From Cohnella sp. GbtcB17 (GTDB lineage: Bacteria; Bacillota; Bacilli; Paenibacillales; Paenibacillaceae): a stretch of DNA of 64,000 nt. This document shows, one piece after another, positions 17,572-24,435 of the stretch. The position numbers were made by a program, and so were the translations under genes. The notes beneath the pieces are model-generated. The model saw only the letters and a list, made by a program, of their open reading frames with translations. It ran no database searches and was not told where the DNA came from. The DNA lies in NCBI RefSeq assembly GCF_019091135.1, contig NZ_JAGXJW010000041.1:1-64000 (forward strand), in the 5' to 3' direction. The first letter of the stretch is position 1; each line of letters opens with the position of its first letter.

Positions 17572-18213
17572 ATGACTACATTTAATTTAATCTTTAAGCA
17601 ATTCAAAAAAGATCTCTCTACAAGTAAAATGATTTTAAGGTTTATTACTTTTAGATCACAAATTAAAGCTACTATTCTATTTATTTTCATTTTTCTTTTC
17701 AGTCATTTGGGATCTTATACAAATCAACTTTACTATATCCCGATGTTCATCTCGGCTATATTTTTGTATTGGTTTATCGACAAAGAACTTTCCAGGATTA
17801 GAAATAGAAAGTATGGCACAAAGATTGATTTTCTAGAAAGAAAGTATGTCATTCTAATTGATTTGCTTGAAAAACAGGGAATTTACAATCCATCGGATAA
17901 GACAGCATCTGAAAACAAAATTCACTATTTAATTGAAATATTAAATGAAAAACTTCGAGATAAAAAAAGGAGTACCAAGCTAATTAGCTTTCTTGGTACG
18001 ATAGTGGTCTTGCTTGCAAGACTGATTCCTTTTTCGGAATTAAAGGAAGTTACCTTTAATCAAACAACCCTGCTGTGGTTAACTCTTTCAGTTCAGTTGC
18101 TTGGAATATTTATCATGGCCTATCCCATATTATTTGAGATCCTTAATAGAAACCATTCAAAGATGGATGAAATGCGTAATATGCTTTATGAGATAATATT
18201 TAAAAAACTATAA
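17572..18213 (+). CDS. Hypothetical membrane protein, four predicted helices
   Basis: A 213-residue AT-rich gene starting at ATG 17572 after GGGGGAG. Hydrophobic segments lie at about residues 30-45, 50-66, 140-155 and 165-190. Between the second and third is a charged, probably cytoplasmic stretch of about 70 residues (IRNRKYGTKIDFLERKY onward). No known family is recognised. It is flanked by minus-strand genes and converges on the Mrr-like nuclease gene. The AT bias fits with acquisition. Confidence 0.65.
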   Translation: MTTFNLIFKQFKKDLSTSKMILRFITFRSQIKATILFIFIFLFSHLGSYTNQLYYIPMFISAIFLYWFIDKELSRIRNRKYGTKIDFLERKYVILIDLLEKQGIYNPSDKTASENKIHYLIEILNEKLRDKKRSTKLISFLGTIVVLLARLIPFSELKEVTFNQTTLLWLTLSVQLLGIFIMAYPILFEILNRNHSKMDEMRNMLYEIIFKKL

Positions 18214-18261
18214 ACTTGCACTGCGATATGGGTTCCCCTTAACGGATCTATCGGCGAAAAC

Positions 18262-18287
18262 AAATGGCGGCCCTGTGGCCGCCAGAC
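18262..18287 (-). terminator. Terminator repeat copy 1, after the Mrr-like nuclease
   Basis: TGGCGGCC-CTGT-GGCCGCCA hairpin at 18265-18284. Read on the minus strand it is followed by ATTTGTTTTC and lies 13 bp beyond the nuclease stop. The same core occurs at 24373-24392 and variants at 18976 and 20719. Confidence 0.75.
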
Positions 18288-18297
18288 TTTGTTACGC

Positions 18298-18888
18298 TTA
18301 TGCCCGCCGTGACTTTATGGGCTGCCACTTTCCCCAAGCTCTAAGCTTTTGTTCGATTACGCCTCCGTGCCAATAATCCACCTTGAACTTCTCTGCTTCT
18401 GCTTTGGCGGGCTTGGTCAGGTCTGATGTTGTAATCAGAAGCGATAGAATACAGTTGTGGTTGCGCTTCGCCGCGACCAATTCCCGAACTGTCTGAACTG
18501 GCACAAAGTTATGGTCTGCGTAGCACTTGGCCTGAACAGCCGTCCGTTCTCCTCGCTTGTCCACAACTACAAGGTCAACGCCTCCGTCATTGCCGCCGAC
18601 GCCCACCTCATGAACTTGGTAGCCTTGACCTCTGAAATACAGTGCCAGCAGACGTTCGAACTCTACTCCGTTTAATTGATCAAGTGCTGACGTCAGAAGG
18701 ACCTCATCCGAACGGCAAGACTTCGACGTTCGCGAGGGCAGCGTCGTAGTCTTCTTATTCACCGTCTTAGTAGGACGCTTCCGCCGATTGCCGCTCCTTT
18801 TCTTCTTAGCTGGCTGCATTAGTCCTGAGATGATCCCCATAGCAATCGGGATGACAATAAGCCAAGCAAACCATGCGTACTCCTTCAC
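18298..18888 (-). CDS. Membrane-anchored restriction endonuclease-like (Mrr_cat) protein
   Basis: From the likely GTG start at 18888 the protein has 196 residues: an N-terminal membrane helix (WFAWLIVIPIAMGIISGLM), a basic Ser/Lys/Arg linker, then a Mrr-type nuclease domain. The domain has LNGVEFERLLALYF, the catalytic Asp in NDGGVDLVV and the QAK of RTAVQAKCY, the D-x(n)-QxK form of the PD-(D/E)XK site. A longer frame begins at 18984 but would run through the upstream terminator hairpin. Mrr-type nucleases cut modified or foreign DNA; membrane-tethered versions of this layout are common but poorly characterised. Confidence 0.85.
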   Translation of the reverse strand: MKEYAWFAWLIVIPIAMGIISGLMQPAKKKRSGNRRKRPTKTVNKKTTTLPSRTSKSCRSDEVLLTSALDQLNGVEFERLLALYFRGQGYQVHEVGVGGNDGGVDLVVVDKRGERTAVQAKCYADHNFVPVQTVRELVAAKRNHNCILSLLITTSDLTKPAKAEAEKFKVDYWHGGVIEQKLRAWGKWQPIKSRRA

Positions 18889-18975
18889 AGGACCTTGCCG
18901 CCTTTCCTCTTTATGAAAATAACTTGGATTAACCTGTTCGTCTAACGTTCTTACATAGATGACGAAGAAGACAAA

Positions 18976-18995
18976 TGGCGGCACTATGGCCGCCA
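18976..18995 (-). terminator. Terminator repeat copy 2, after the YHYH/stalk gene
   Basis: TGGCGGC/GCCGCCA arms enclose a 6-nt loop. On the minus strand the hairpin is followed by ATTTGTCTTCTT and lies 17 bp past the stop of the 19013-19660 gene. Confidence 0.65.
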
Positions 18996-19012
18996 GGATT
19001 GATCCTTATCGA

Positions 19013-19660
19013 TTAAGACGCGATATTGATACGATCCAAAAACGAGTCATAGGAAATTGAAATGCCAAGACCTAAGGAGAAAACTTTGATGGGAACATAG
19101 GTAGTACCCTTATAGATAACCGGCGCTACGTTTAACGTAGAAGCAACATTGTTTACCTTCATGGTCTTACTGTTGACCACGAGCACAACAGACTTATCCG
19201 ACTTTTTCAACTGTATAACCTTGTTCTTGGCGTCATATTGAACAGATGCACCTACGGCATCTGCCACAGCCTTCAGAGGAACCAAAGTTGTATCGTTAAT
19301 TACAATGGGAGCATTATTAAAGGCTAACCGCTCATTATTCAAGTAAATGGAAGTACTTGCGCTCTTGTATTGAACCGTAGAAGACTTTGATTTGGATGAG
19401 GTGCTCTTCACTCCACTCTTAGCGCTTGTGGACGTGCCGTTAGACGAATGGCTGCTGGATGAGCTGGATGAAGAAGAATCGGACGAGGATGAGGATGAGC
19501 CTCCACCATTATGATAATGGTAACCACTACATAAGCCTTTAGCCTTTGACTTAGCGGAGCAATTGTGGCCCCCGTTTGAATCTGTACGGCCGGAATGTGC
19601 TAAAGCTGCTGACGGTACGACCATAATTAACAAAAGAACGAATACTAAAACCTTCTTCAC
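19013..19660 (-). CDS. Secreted YHYH-domain protein with copper-amine-oxidase-N (stalk) domain
   Basis: The GTG at 19660 follows AGGAGG by seven bases. A signal peptide (VLVFVLLLIMVVPSAALA) is followed by the YHYH motif region (HSGRTDSNGGHN, LCSGYHYHNGG, with two Cys). A long Ser-rich linker comes next, and a stalk domain of about 110 residues with YLNNERLAFNNAPIVIND and GTTYVPIKVFSLGLG ends the protein. The stalk fold is a surface module widespread in Paenibacillaceae; a catalytic function is not implied. The 215-residue product is probably exported and His/Cys-rich enough to bind metal near the N-terminus. Confidence 0.85.
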   Translation of the reverse strand: MKKVLVFVLLLIMVVPSAALAHSGRTDSNGGHNCSAKSKAKGLCSGYHYHNGGGSSSSSSDSSSSSSSSSHSSNGTSTSAKSGVKSTSSKSKSSTVQYKSASTSIYLNNERLAFNNAPIVINDTTLVPLKAVADAVGASVQYDAKNKVIQLKKSDKSVVLVVNSKTMKVNNVASTLNVAPVIYKGTTYVPIKVFSLGLGISISYDSFLDRINIAS

Positions 19661-19738
19661 ATCTGTTCCTCCTATTGTTGCATACACAGGACTGATCCAA
19701 ATATACCATATTTTGAATTCGGTGAGTGTAATACGGAG

Positions 19739-19891
19739 GTAAAAAGAACCCTTTCACACAGGCCTTCATTAAAAAACCAAACTGGGAAATCAAAGTCTAA
19801 CCTCTACTGGAATCCTGGCACAGGAAAGGTTTATTCTATTCCTAATGGTGGAGGCCAGCCTCAATGGGTTGATTCCGTAACACCAAGGTAA
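19739..19891 (+). pseudogene. 3' remnant of an unknown gene
   Basis: An open frame without a usable start ends in NLYWNPGTGKVYSIPNGGG and QWVDSVTPR before TAA at 19889-19891. The sequence looks like a genuine protein tail rather than random AT-rich DNA, and a strong AGGAGG for the next gene follows 12 bases later. Family unknown; it could be the end of a toxin or other small protein. Confidence 0.35.
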
Positions 19892-19913
19892 TAATTTTTA
19901 AGGAGGAGATGAG

Positions 19914-20612
19914 TTGGCTCAGCCAAATGAGACAAGTAACGCCAAAAAACTCTCTGTTGTTTGTTCCTCCGTTCATCCAGTAATTTTTTTTCGTCACGAA
20001 GCATTAGTTGAATACTTATCGGAAGAACCGCAATTTATTAATGTTAAAAAAGATCTGCAAGATGATATATTGTCCATGGAACAGGTATTAAGGATTCGTA
20101 AATGGAGCAAAGAGGGTATTACTTCTTGGCAGATATTCTCAGGCATTCGTGACTTTACTCAAAGTAATGGATTAATACCGATTATTATTAGAAAACTCAT
20201 TTGGCAAAAAGATCATTCAATTCTAGAAAACATAACCAGTGATATGAGGAAGAGACTTTTACAAGATTGGCCTGAAGTAGTAATTAGTAATATATATGTT
20301 CAAATTAATTCCGGTTCTAGCTTGCTAAAATCTTTACAACTCATGGATTTAACAACAACCAGCGGCATTAATTTAAGTGACAGAAAACAAAATCTCTCAG
20401 AATGGACTCACATTGAACTAATGCGTTTGTATGAATGGGGAAAATTAAATTTGACTTGGTCCTCTCAGAAGCAACACCAGGAGCTAGAAGAATTAATAAA
20501 ATTACTAACCACTGAGCTTTCTTCTATACAGGAGACGCAAGAGGTTTTTGAAATGGTTCATGACTTTTCAATAACCCCAGAAGATTATAGAAAAATAGTC
20601 ACTGGTATTTAA
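19914..20612 (+). CDS. Hypothetical 232-residue protein
   Basis: The TTG start at 19914 is preceded by AAGGAGGAG, a strong ribosome site, and the gene ends before a near-perfect terminator, so it is probably expressed. The protein is soluble, mainly helical by composition, and AT-rich in codon use (many AAA, ATT, TTA). No family is recognised. It follows the tail of a degraded gene by 22 bp, so it may once have been the second gene of an operon, for example an immunity or partner protein; that is speculation. Confidence 0.65.
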   Translation: MAQPNETSNAKKLSVVCSSVHPVIFFRHEALVEYLSEEPQFINVKKDLQDDILSMEQVLRIRKWSKEGITSWQIFSGIRDFTQSNGLIPIIIRKLIWQKDHSILENITSDMRKRLLQDWPEVVISNIYVQINSGSSLLKSLQLMDLTTTSGINLSDRKQNLSEWTHIELMRLYEWGKLNLTWSSQKQHQELEELIKLLTTELSSIQETQEVFEMVHDFSITPEDYRKIVTGI

Positions 20613-20628
20613 AGCTTATGTAAGGGCA

Positions 20629-20677
20629 AGCACCAATACAAAGACTTAATAACGTCTTTATATTGGTGCTACTTTTT
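20629..20677 (+). terminator. Terminator of the 19914-20612 gene
   Basis: AGCACCAATACAAAGAC pairs with GTCTTTATATTGGTGCT (one mismatch) around an 8-nt loop, followed by ACTTTTTATT. Confidence 0.9.
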
Positions 20678-21089
20678 ATTTCCAAGTACACTTTATCGGG
20701 TTTATCGGTGAAAACAAATGGTGGTCCTGTGGCTGCCAACATTTTATGTTACGCTTTTTTCCCACCGTAAGGTGTACTTTCCTACTTGACATAAGGCCAG
20801 TCAATATTTGCACTGCGGCAAGATCGTCGGTCTCGTCGATGAAGCTGTTAATATCAGCGGCGAAGTATTTTTTCAGAAGCTGCACATCTTAAAATGACTG
20901 CACTTGCTGTAGTACTAGAAAATCAAGATGATGATGACAAAATTAGCAAAGAAGTTGTTCAAGAAATTTTCCGTCCCAACCTACGTCGTACCAGTGGATT
21001 CGAAGGTATTGGAGCGTTGTGATTTCGTCCCAATACTCACCGGAGTAGCCATAGGGATTTTCCCGTTCCTTGCAAAAATACGTAAAATC
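20678..21089. other. Gene-poor gap with a decayed terminator repeat and short coding-like scraps
   Basis: The gap holds terminator-repeat copy 3 and its flanks (20697-20765). A 42-codon frame at 20894-21022 (+) includes ENQDDDDKISKEVVQEIF and looks coding-like but has no ribosome site. No complete gene is visible. The composition shifts from AT-rich to GC-rich near 21060, which may mark the right border of the AT-rich island. Confidence 0.4.
20719..20738 (-). repeat. Terminator repeat copy 3 (degenerate)
   Basis: TGGTGGTC-CTGT-GGCTGCCA is a variant of the hairpin at 18265-18284, and about 15 bp on either side also match that copy (TATCGGTGAAAACAAA; TGTTACGCTT). Read on the plus strand the changes give G-U pairs; on the minus strand, the orientation of the other copies, they give A-C mismatches. 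Confidence 0.6.
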
Positions 21090-21425
21090 TCACCGATTCT
21101 GTGCTCCCCACTCGCAAAGCTGCTCCAACACAGGCAGCAGCGTCTGTCCTCTCGGTGTCAGCGAATACTCCACTTTGGGCGGAATCTGTGGATACTCCAC
21201 GCGCTCCACCAGCCCGTCGGCCTCCAACTCCTTAAGCTGCGCGCTGAGGACTTTGTACGTCACCGCTCCGAGCTGTCTCTGCATTTCGTTGAATCGAACC
21301 GGCTGCTTGGCGGACAGCAGGTACAGAATCGCCATCTTCCACTTTCCGCCGATCACGGACATCGTATAACCGAACGGTGTGTCTTGGATTACCGTTTCCT
21401 TGCCCCTCAAATCGGAAATGCCCAT
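21090..21425 (-). CDS. HxlR-family transcriptional regulator
   Basis: A 111-residue winged-helix protein with the HxlR signature: SVIGGKWKMAILYLLS, the recognition region FNEMQRQLGAVTYKVLSAQL, and VEYSLTPRGQTLLPVLEQL. Start chosen at ATG 21425; GTG 21431 is also possible. It is divergent from a RidA-family gene with a perfect inverted repeat between them, and most likely represses that gene in response to a reactive carbonyl, quinone or similar signal, as other HxlR proteins do. Confidence 0.9.
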   Translation of the reverse strand: MGISDLRGKETVIQDTPFGYTMSVIGGKWKMAILYLLSAKQPVRFNEMQRQLGAVTYKVLSAQLKELEADGLVERVEYPQIPPKVEYSLTPRGQTLLPVLEQLCEWGAQNR

Positions 21426-21431
21426 GTTCAC

Positions 21432-21449
21432 ACTATCCTTTCGGATAGT
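21432..21449. promoter_or_regulatory. HxlR-type inverted repeat
   Basis: ACTATCC-TTTC-GGATAGT is a perfect 7-bp inverted repeat abutting the HxlR start. A further half-site ACTATCCC lies about 20 bp downstream (around 21469), toward the RidA gene. Confidence 0.65.
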
Positions 21450-21503
21450 AGTCCACTTCTTTGTGCGTACTATCCCTTTATTTTCGCCCAGTCTATACTA
21501 GCC

Positions 21504-21517
21504 TTACTTTAAAGTAA
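21504..21517. promoter_or_regulatory. Palindrome directly upstream of the RidA ribosome site
   Basis: TTACTTTAAAGTAA is a perfect 14-bp palindrome ending just before AAAGGGG, the ribosome site of the RidA-family gene. It could be an additional operator or an RNA hairpin over the initiation region. Confidence 0.4.
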
Positions 21518-21530
21518 AGGGGCTAAAGCA

Positions 21531-21914
21531 ATGACGACCATTCGAACGTACAACCATAATCTCTGGGATCACGGGATTTCGCAGGGGTACCTTGTCGACA
21601 ACACGCTGTATATCTCGGGACAGTTCTCCCATAACGCAGAGGGCAAGTTCGTCGGAGCAGGCGATATTCGGGCACAGATGACGCAGACGCTGGAGAATTT
21701 GGATGCCGTGTTGCAAGCGTTCGGAGCGACGAAGGATAATCTGGCTTACGTGGAGCTGTATTTGACGAATGCGCAGGAGCACGGGGAAACCGCGATCGGT
21801 CTATTCAAAAAGTATGTCGGGGAGCATCGGCCGGCGGGAAGCATGATCGGGGTGACTTACCTGGCATTTCCGGAACAGTGGGTAGAGGTTCGGGCTGTGG
21901 CGCATGTAGGCTGA
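21531..21914 (+). CDS. RidA (YjgF/YER057c/UK114)-family protein
   Basis: A 127-residue protein with LYISGQFSHNAEGKFV, the QMTQTLENLDAVLQAFGAT helix and the C-terminal VEVRAVAHVG. RidA proteins form trimers that hydrolyse reactive enamine/imine intermediates. The usual catalytic Arg aligns with the VEVRAVA segment. A G/A-rich ribosome site supports ATG 21531. Divergent from HxlR, which fits control by a reactive metabolite. Confidence 0.9.
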   Translation: MTTIRTYNHNLWDHGISQGYLVDNTLYISGQFSHNAEGKFVGAGDIRAQMTQTLENLDAVLQAFGATKDNLAYVELYLTNAQEHGETAIGLFKKYVGEHRPAGSMIGVTYLAFPEQWVEVRAVAHVG

Positions 21915-21918
21915 GACA

Positions 21919-21955
21919 AAGAGAGGAGCTTTGCTTGAAGCGGAGCTCCTCTCTT
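21919..21955 (+). terminator. Hairpin after the RidA gene
   Basis: AAGAGAGGAGCT (21919-21930) pairs perfectly with AGCTCCTCTCTT (21944-21955); there is no long T-tract, so termination may be weak. Confidence 0.6.
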
Positions 21956-22030
21956 CGAGTATTCGATTGTAGGCTTTAGCAACAATTGATGCCGATAGCT
22001 GGCAGCCCCTTAGCCACAAGGATAATAAGT

Positions 22031-22215
22031 TTAATCCGTCAGTGCTCGTATAATGTTCGACCTCGCCTCAGCCGCAATCGCTTCATGTCCATCATCGACC
22101 GCCTGCATCAAGATCAGTACCGGTATATATACCGCGATCAGTCGCGCTAACAGCTTTGTTTCCTCGTCCACTCCTCCGTAAGTTTCGAAAAACTGTCCTC
22201 GAGCGAACGAAGGTA
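22031..22215 (-). pseudogene. C-terminal remnant of a phosphotransferase (APH/kinase-like) gene
   Basis: The frame ending at 22031 reads FARGQFFETYGGVDEE, then a helical tail with ARLIAVYIPVLILMQAVDDG. This resembles the last helices of aminoglycoside-phosphotransferase-family kinases. The kinase core, with its HxD and DxD motifs, is absent, and the coding resemblance fades near 22215, so only about 60 codons remain. Confidence 0.5.
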
Positions 22216-22257
22216 AAAAGCTGCTCCTTTGTTTGAGGTTCATTAGGAATACGAGAG

Positions 22258-22611
22258 CTAATCCTCCGGCATTTTCCAACCCTTATCCTCATCCCAGATG
22301 GCATCCGTATCATCCAGGTGCACATGCCAATCCCCATTAGAAATACTTCTTCTAATATCCGTCAAACAGCTCAACCAATAAAAAAGCGCATGCAATGTAT
22401 CCTCAAAATTATCTGAAAAGGGTAGCTTTGTTGAACCTGCAAAGATCACTGTTGGTTTATCCTGATCATAGTCATAAACACAAAATGTTTCTCCAATATC
22501 CTTCATTTCAAAACCCGCATTGTATTTATCAATGATGGCCGTTATCTCTTGCTTCTCACTGTCGGTAAGGTTATGGTTTCTCATGCAAGTGTAATAAACA
22601 GAAACTCCCAT
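22258..22611 (-). CDS. Hypothetical acidic protein, 117 residues
   Basis: ATG 22611 follows GGAG by nine bases. The protein is acidic, has a helical N-terminus (LTDSEKQEITAIIDKYN) and strands around TFCVYDYDQDKPTVIF, and ends WDEDKGWKMPED. No family is recognised. It is translated toward the phosphotransferase remnant on the same strand, with about 40 bp between them. Confidence 0.65.
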   Translation of the reverse strand: MGVSVYYTCMRNHNLTDSEKQEITAIIDKYNAGFEMKDIGETFCVYDYDQDKPTVIFAGSTKLPFSDNFEDTLHALFYWLSCLTDIRRSISNGDWHVHLDDTDAIWDEDKGWKMPED

Positions 22612-22724
22612 GCTACATTTCTCCTTTTTTCTCCGCATATCAGAACAAGACGGCGGACGAGAGGCCAAGCGAGCCTAGCTTATCCCATCGGCCAAGGGCC
22701 GCACAGCTGCACACACGCGGCGAG

Positions 22725-23309
22725 TCAGCTTGTCGGTGCCAATACCGCCGCAGCCACGGCCAGCACGTCCCGCGTCATCGCCTCGGACGAACGTTGTCCG
22801 GGGTGGCGGCTCCACTGCATGGCCGATCCGAATATCCCCCAACTGATCACTTCCGCCCGCGTCTTGATCATGCCCTCCGCGACGGGTGCCTGCGGTCCCT
22901 CACTGTCGCGCAGCCATTGGAGCAGCAGATTCTCGATCTCCTTCTGAATCGCGATCTCGAACATCGGCTCGAATTGGACGTCCCCAGGCGATGTATATTG
23001 ACGCAGTCGGGCCATAAATTCAAACGTGACATGAATCAAAGTCTCCAGGTCGCTTATTCCCGTCAGCGCATAGGCAGGCAGGCGCAGCTCCGCGACCTTG
23101 CGGAACTTGTCGCTCATCCAGCAGGCCAGAAATGCGTATTTATCGTCGAAGTGGGCATAAAAGGTGGCACGATTCACCGTTGCGTGGGCCGCAATGTCCC
23201 GTACCGATATGGAGTAAATGTTTTTCTTCTGCTCAAGCAGATCCATAAAGGATTGCAGCATCAGCTGACGCGTCCGCTTCACGCGGGGATCGTCCAGGTT
23301 AACTGGCAT
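22725..23309 (-). CDS. TetR-family transcriptional regulator
   Basis: From ATG 23309 (GAGG about six bases upstream) the protein has 194 residues. The N-terminal HTH reads SVRDIAAHATVNRATFYAHF; the rest is a helical ligand-binding and dimer domain. It is divergent from an NmrA-like NAD(P)-binding protein with a short palindrome in the spacer and probably represses both. Confidence 0.9.
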   Translation of the reverse strand: MPVNLDDPRVKRTRQLMLQSFMDLLEQKKNIYSISVRDIAAHATVNRATFYAHFDDKYAFLACWMSDKFRKVAELRLPAYALTGISDLETLIHVTFEFMARLRQYTSPGDVQFEPMFEIAIQKEIENLLLQWLRDSEGPQAPVAEGMIKTRAEVISWGIFGSAMQWSRHPGQRSSEAMTRDVLAVAAAVLAPTS

Positions 23310-23424
23310 ATTTGACCTCGTCCCTTTCGGCGGTCCAAACCCGACACATCGACCGCCATGTCGGCTACGCAACGTAATCGGCCGAATGCCGGTTGTTCGG
23401 GTCCCCCGTTCCGTTTACCTTTAC

Positions 23425-23434
23425 ACTGTACAGT
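23425..23434. promoter_or_regulatory. Palindrome in the TetR/NmrA divergent promoter
   Basis: ACTGTACAGT, perfect 10-bp palindrome about 30 bp upstream of the NmrA-like start. This core is typical of TetR-family operators. Confidence 0.55.
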
Positions 23435-23465
23435 CTAGCATATCGATAAAGAAAGGTGATTCAAC

Positions 23466-24329
23466 ATGATCATTGTAACGGGAGCAAACGGTCAACTCGG
23501 AGGGATGACGGTGGAGCGGCTGCTGGAGCGCATTCCGGCTGAACGGCTCGGTGTCAGCGTGCGCAATCCGCAGAAGGCGCAGCATCTGCAAGCGAAGGGC
23601 GTACGCGTCCGAAAAGCGGACTTCAACGACGGCGACAGTCTCGCCCACGCCTTCGAAGGCGCGACCCAAGTGCTGATCGTCTCCTCGGACAGCTTCGGCG
23701 AAGCGAGCGTTCGGCTTCACCTTACGGCGATCGACGCGGCCAAGAAGGCCGGAGCGAGCCGCATTCTCTATACGAGTCATATGGGCTCGTCCCCATCCTC
23801 GCACTTTGCGCCGATGATCGATCATGCCGCTACCGAAGAGGCGCTTCAGGCATCCGGCGTCGCCTTCACGTCGCTGCGCAACGGCTTCTACACCGCATCG
23901 GCGCTCATGCTGCTTGGCAACGCTCTCTCGACCGGCGAGCTGGCCGCCCCCGAGGATGGCCCGGTCTCCTGGACCACGCACGCCGATCTTGCCGAGGCTG
24001 CCGCCATCGCCTTGACCGAGCAGCGTCTCGACGGCCTCTCGCCAGGCCTCACCGCGAACGAAGCGATCGACCTCGCCGGCATTGCCGCGATCGCTTCGGA
24101 GTTGACCGGCCGCGCCATTCGGCGCGTGGTCGTATCTGACGATACGTATCGGGACACGCTCGTCTCGCACGGCGTCCCCGAAGCGCAAGCCCATATGCTG
24201 CTCGGCATCTTCCGTGCCAGCCGGGAAGGCGAATTCGCGGCCGTCGATCCGACGCTCGGCCAGCTGCTAGGCCGCTCGCCGCTATCCGTGCGCGATGTCC
24301 TGAAGGCGTCGACCGACGCTGCGAAGTGA
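23466..24329 (+). CDS. NmrA/YtfG-like NAD(P)-binding oxidoreductase
   Basis: A 287-residue atypical SDR with the N-terminal nucleotide loop VTGANGQLGG, then SVRNPQKAQHLQAKGVRVRKADF and TSHMGSSPSSHFAPMIDHAATE. This pattern matches NAD(P)H:quinone oxidoreductase-type members that also act as redox sensors. AAAGGTGA before ATG 23466 supports the start. Divergent from a TetR gene; probably induced by quinone or electrophile stress. Confidence 0.88.
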   Translation: MIIVTGANGQLGGMTVERLLERIPAERLGVSVRNPQKAQHLQAKGVRVRKADFNDGDSLAHAFEGATQVLIVSSDSFGEASVRLHLTAIDAAKKAGASRILYTSHMGSSPSSHFAPMIDHAATEEALQASGVAFTSLRNGFYTASALMLLGNALSTGELAAPEDGPVSWTTHADLAEAAAIALTEQRLDGLSPGLTANEAIDLAGIAAIASELTGRAIRRVVVSDDTYRDTLVSHGVPEAQAHMLLGIFRASREGEFAAVDPTLGQLLGRSPLSVRDVLKASTDAAK

Positions 24330-24369
24330 CCTCGAGCCATTTATCGGGTCGGGTCTACCGATCAAATCA

Positions 24370-24395
24370 AAATGGCGGCCCTGTGGCCGCCACTG
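24370..24395 (-). terminator. Terminator repeat copy 4, after the stalk-domain gene
   Basis: TGGCGGCC-CTGT-GGCCGCCA at 24373-24392 is identical in core to copy 1. On the minus strand the tail is ATTTTGATTTG and it lies past the stop at 24436. Confidence 0.75.
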
Positions 24396-24435
24396 TTGTT
24401 ATAGATTCATTTGTGCATCTCATTTACATTTATAG

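Noticed and set aside
18886..18984. Longer N-terminus for the Mrr-like nuclease starting at 18984
   Set aside because: It would begin inside the terminator hairpin of the preceding gene, and GTG 18888 directly precedes the membrane helix.
20676..20885. A 69-codon minus-strand gene
   Set aside because: No ribosome site, overlaps the repeat hairpin and ends inside the neighbouring terminator; nothing supports translation.
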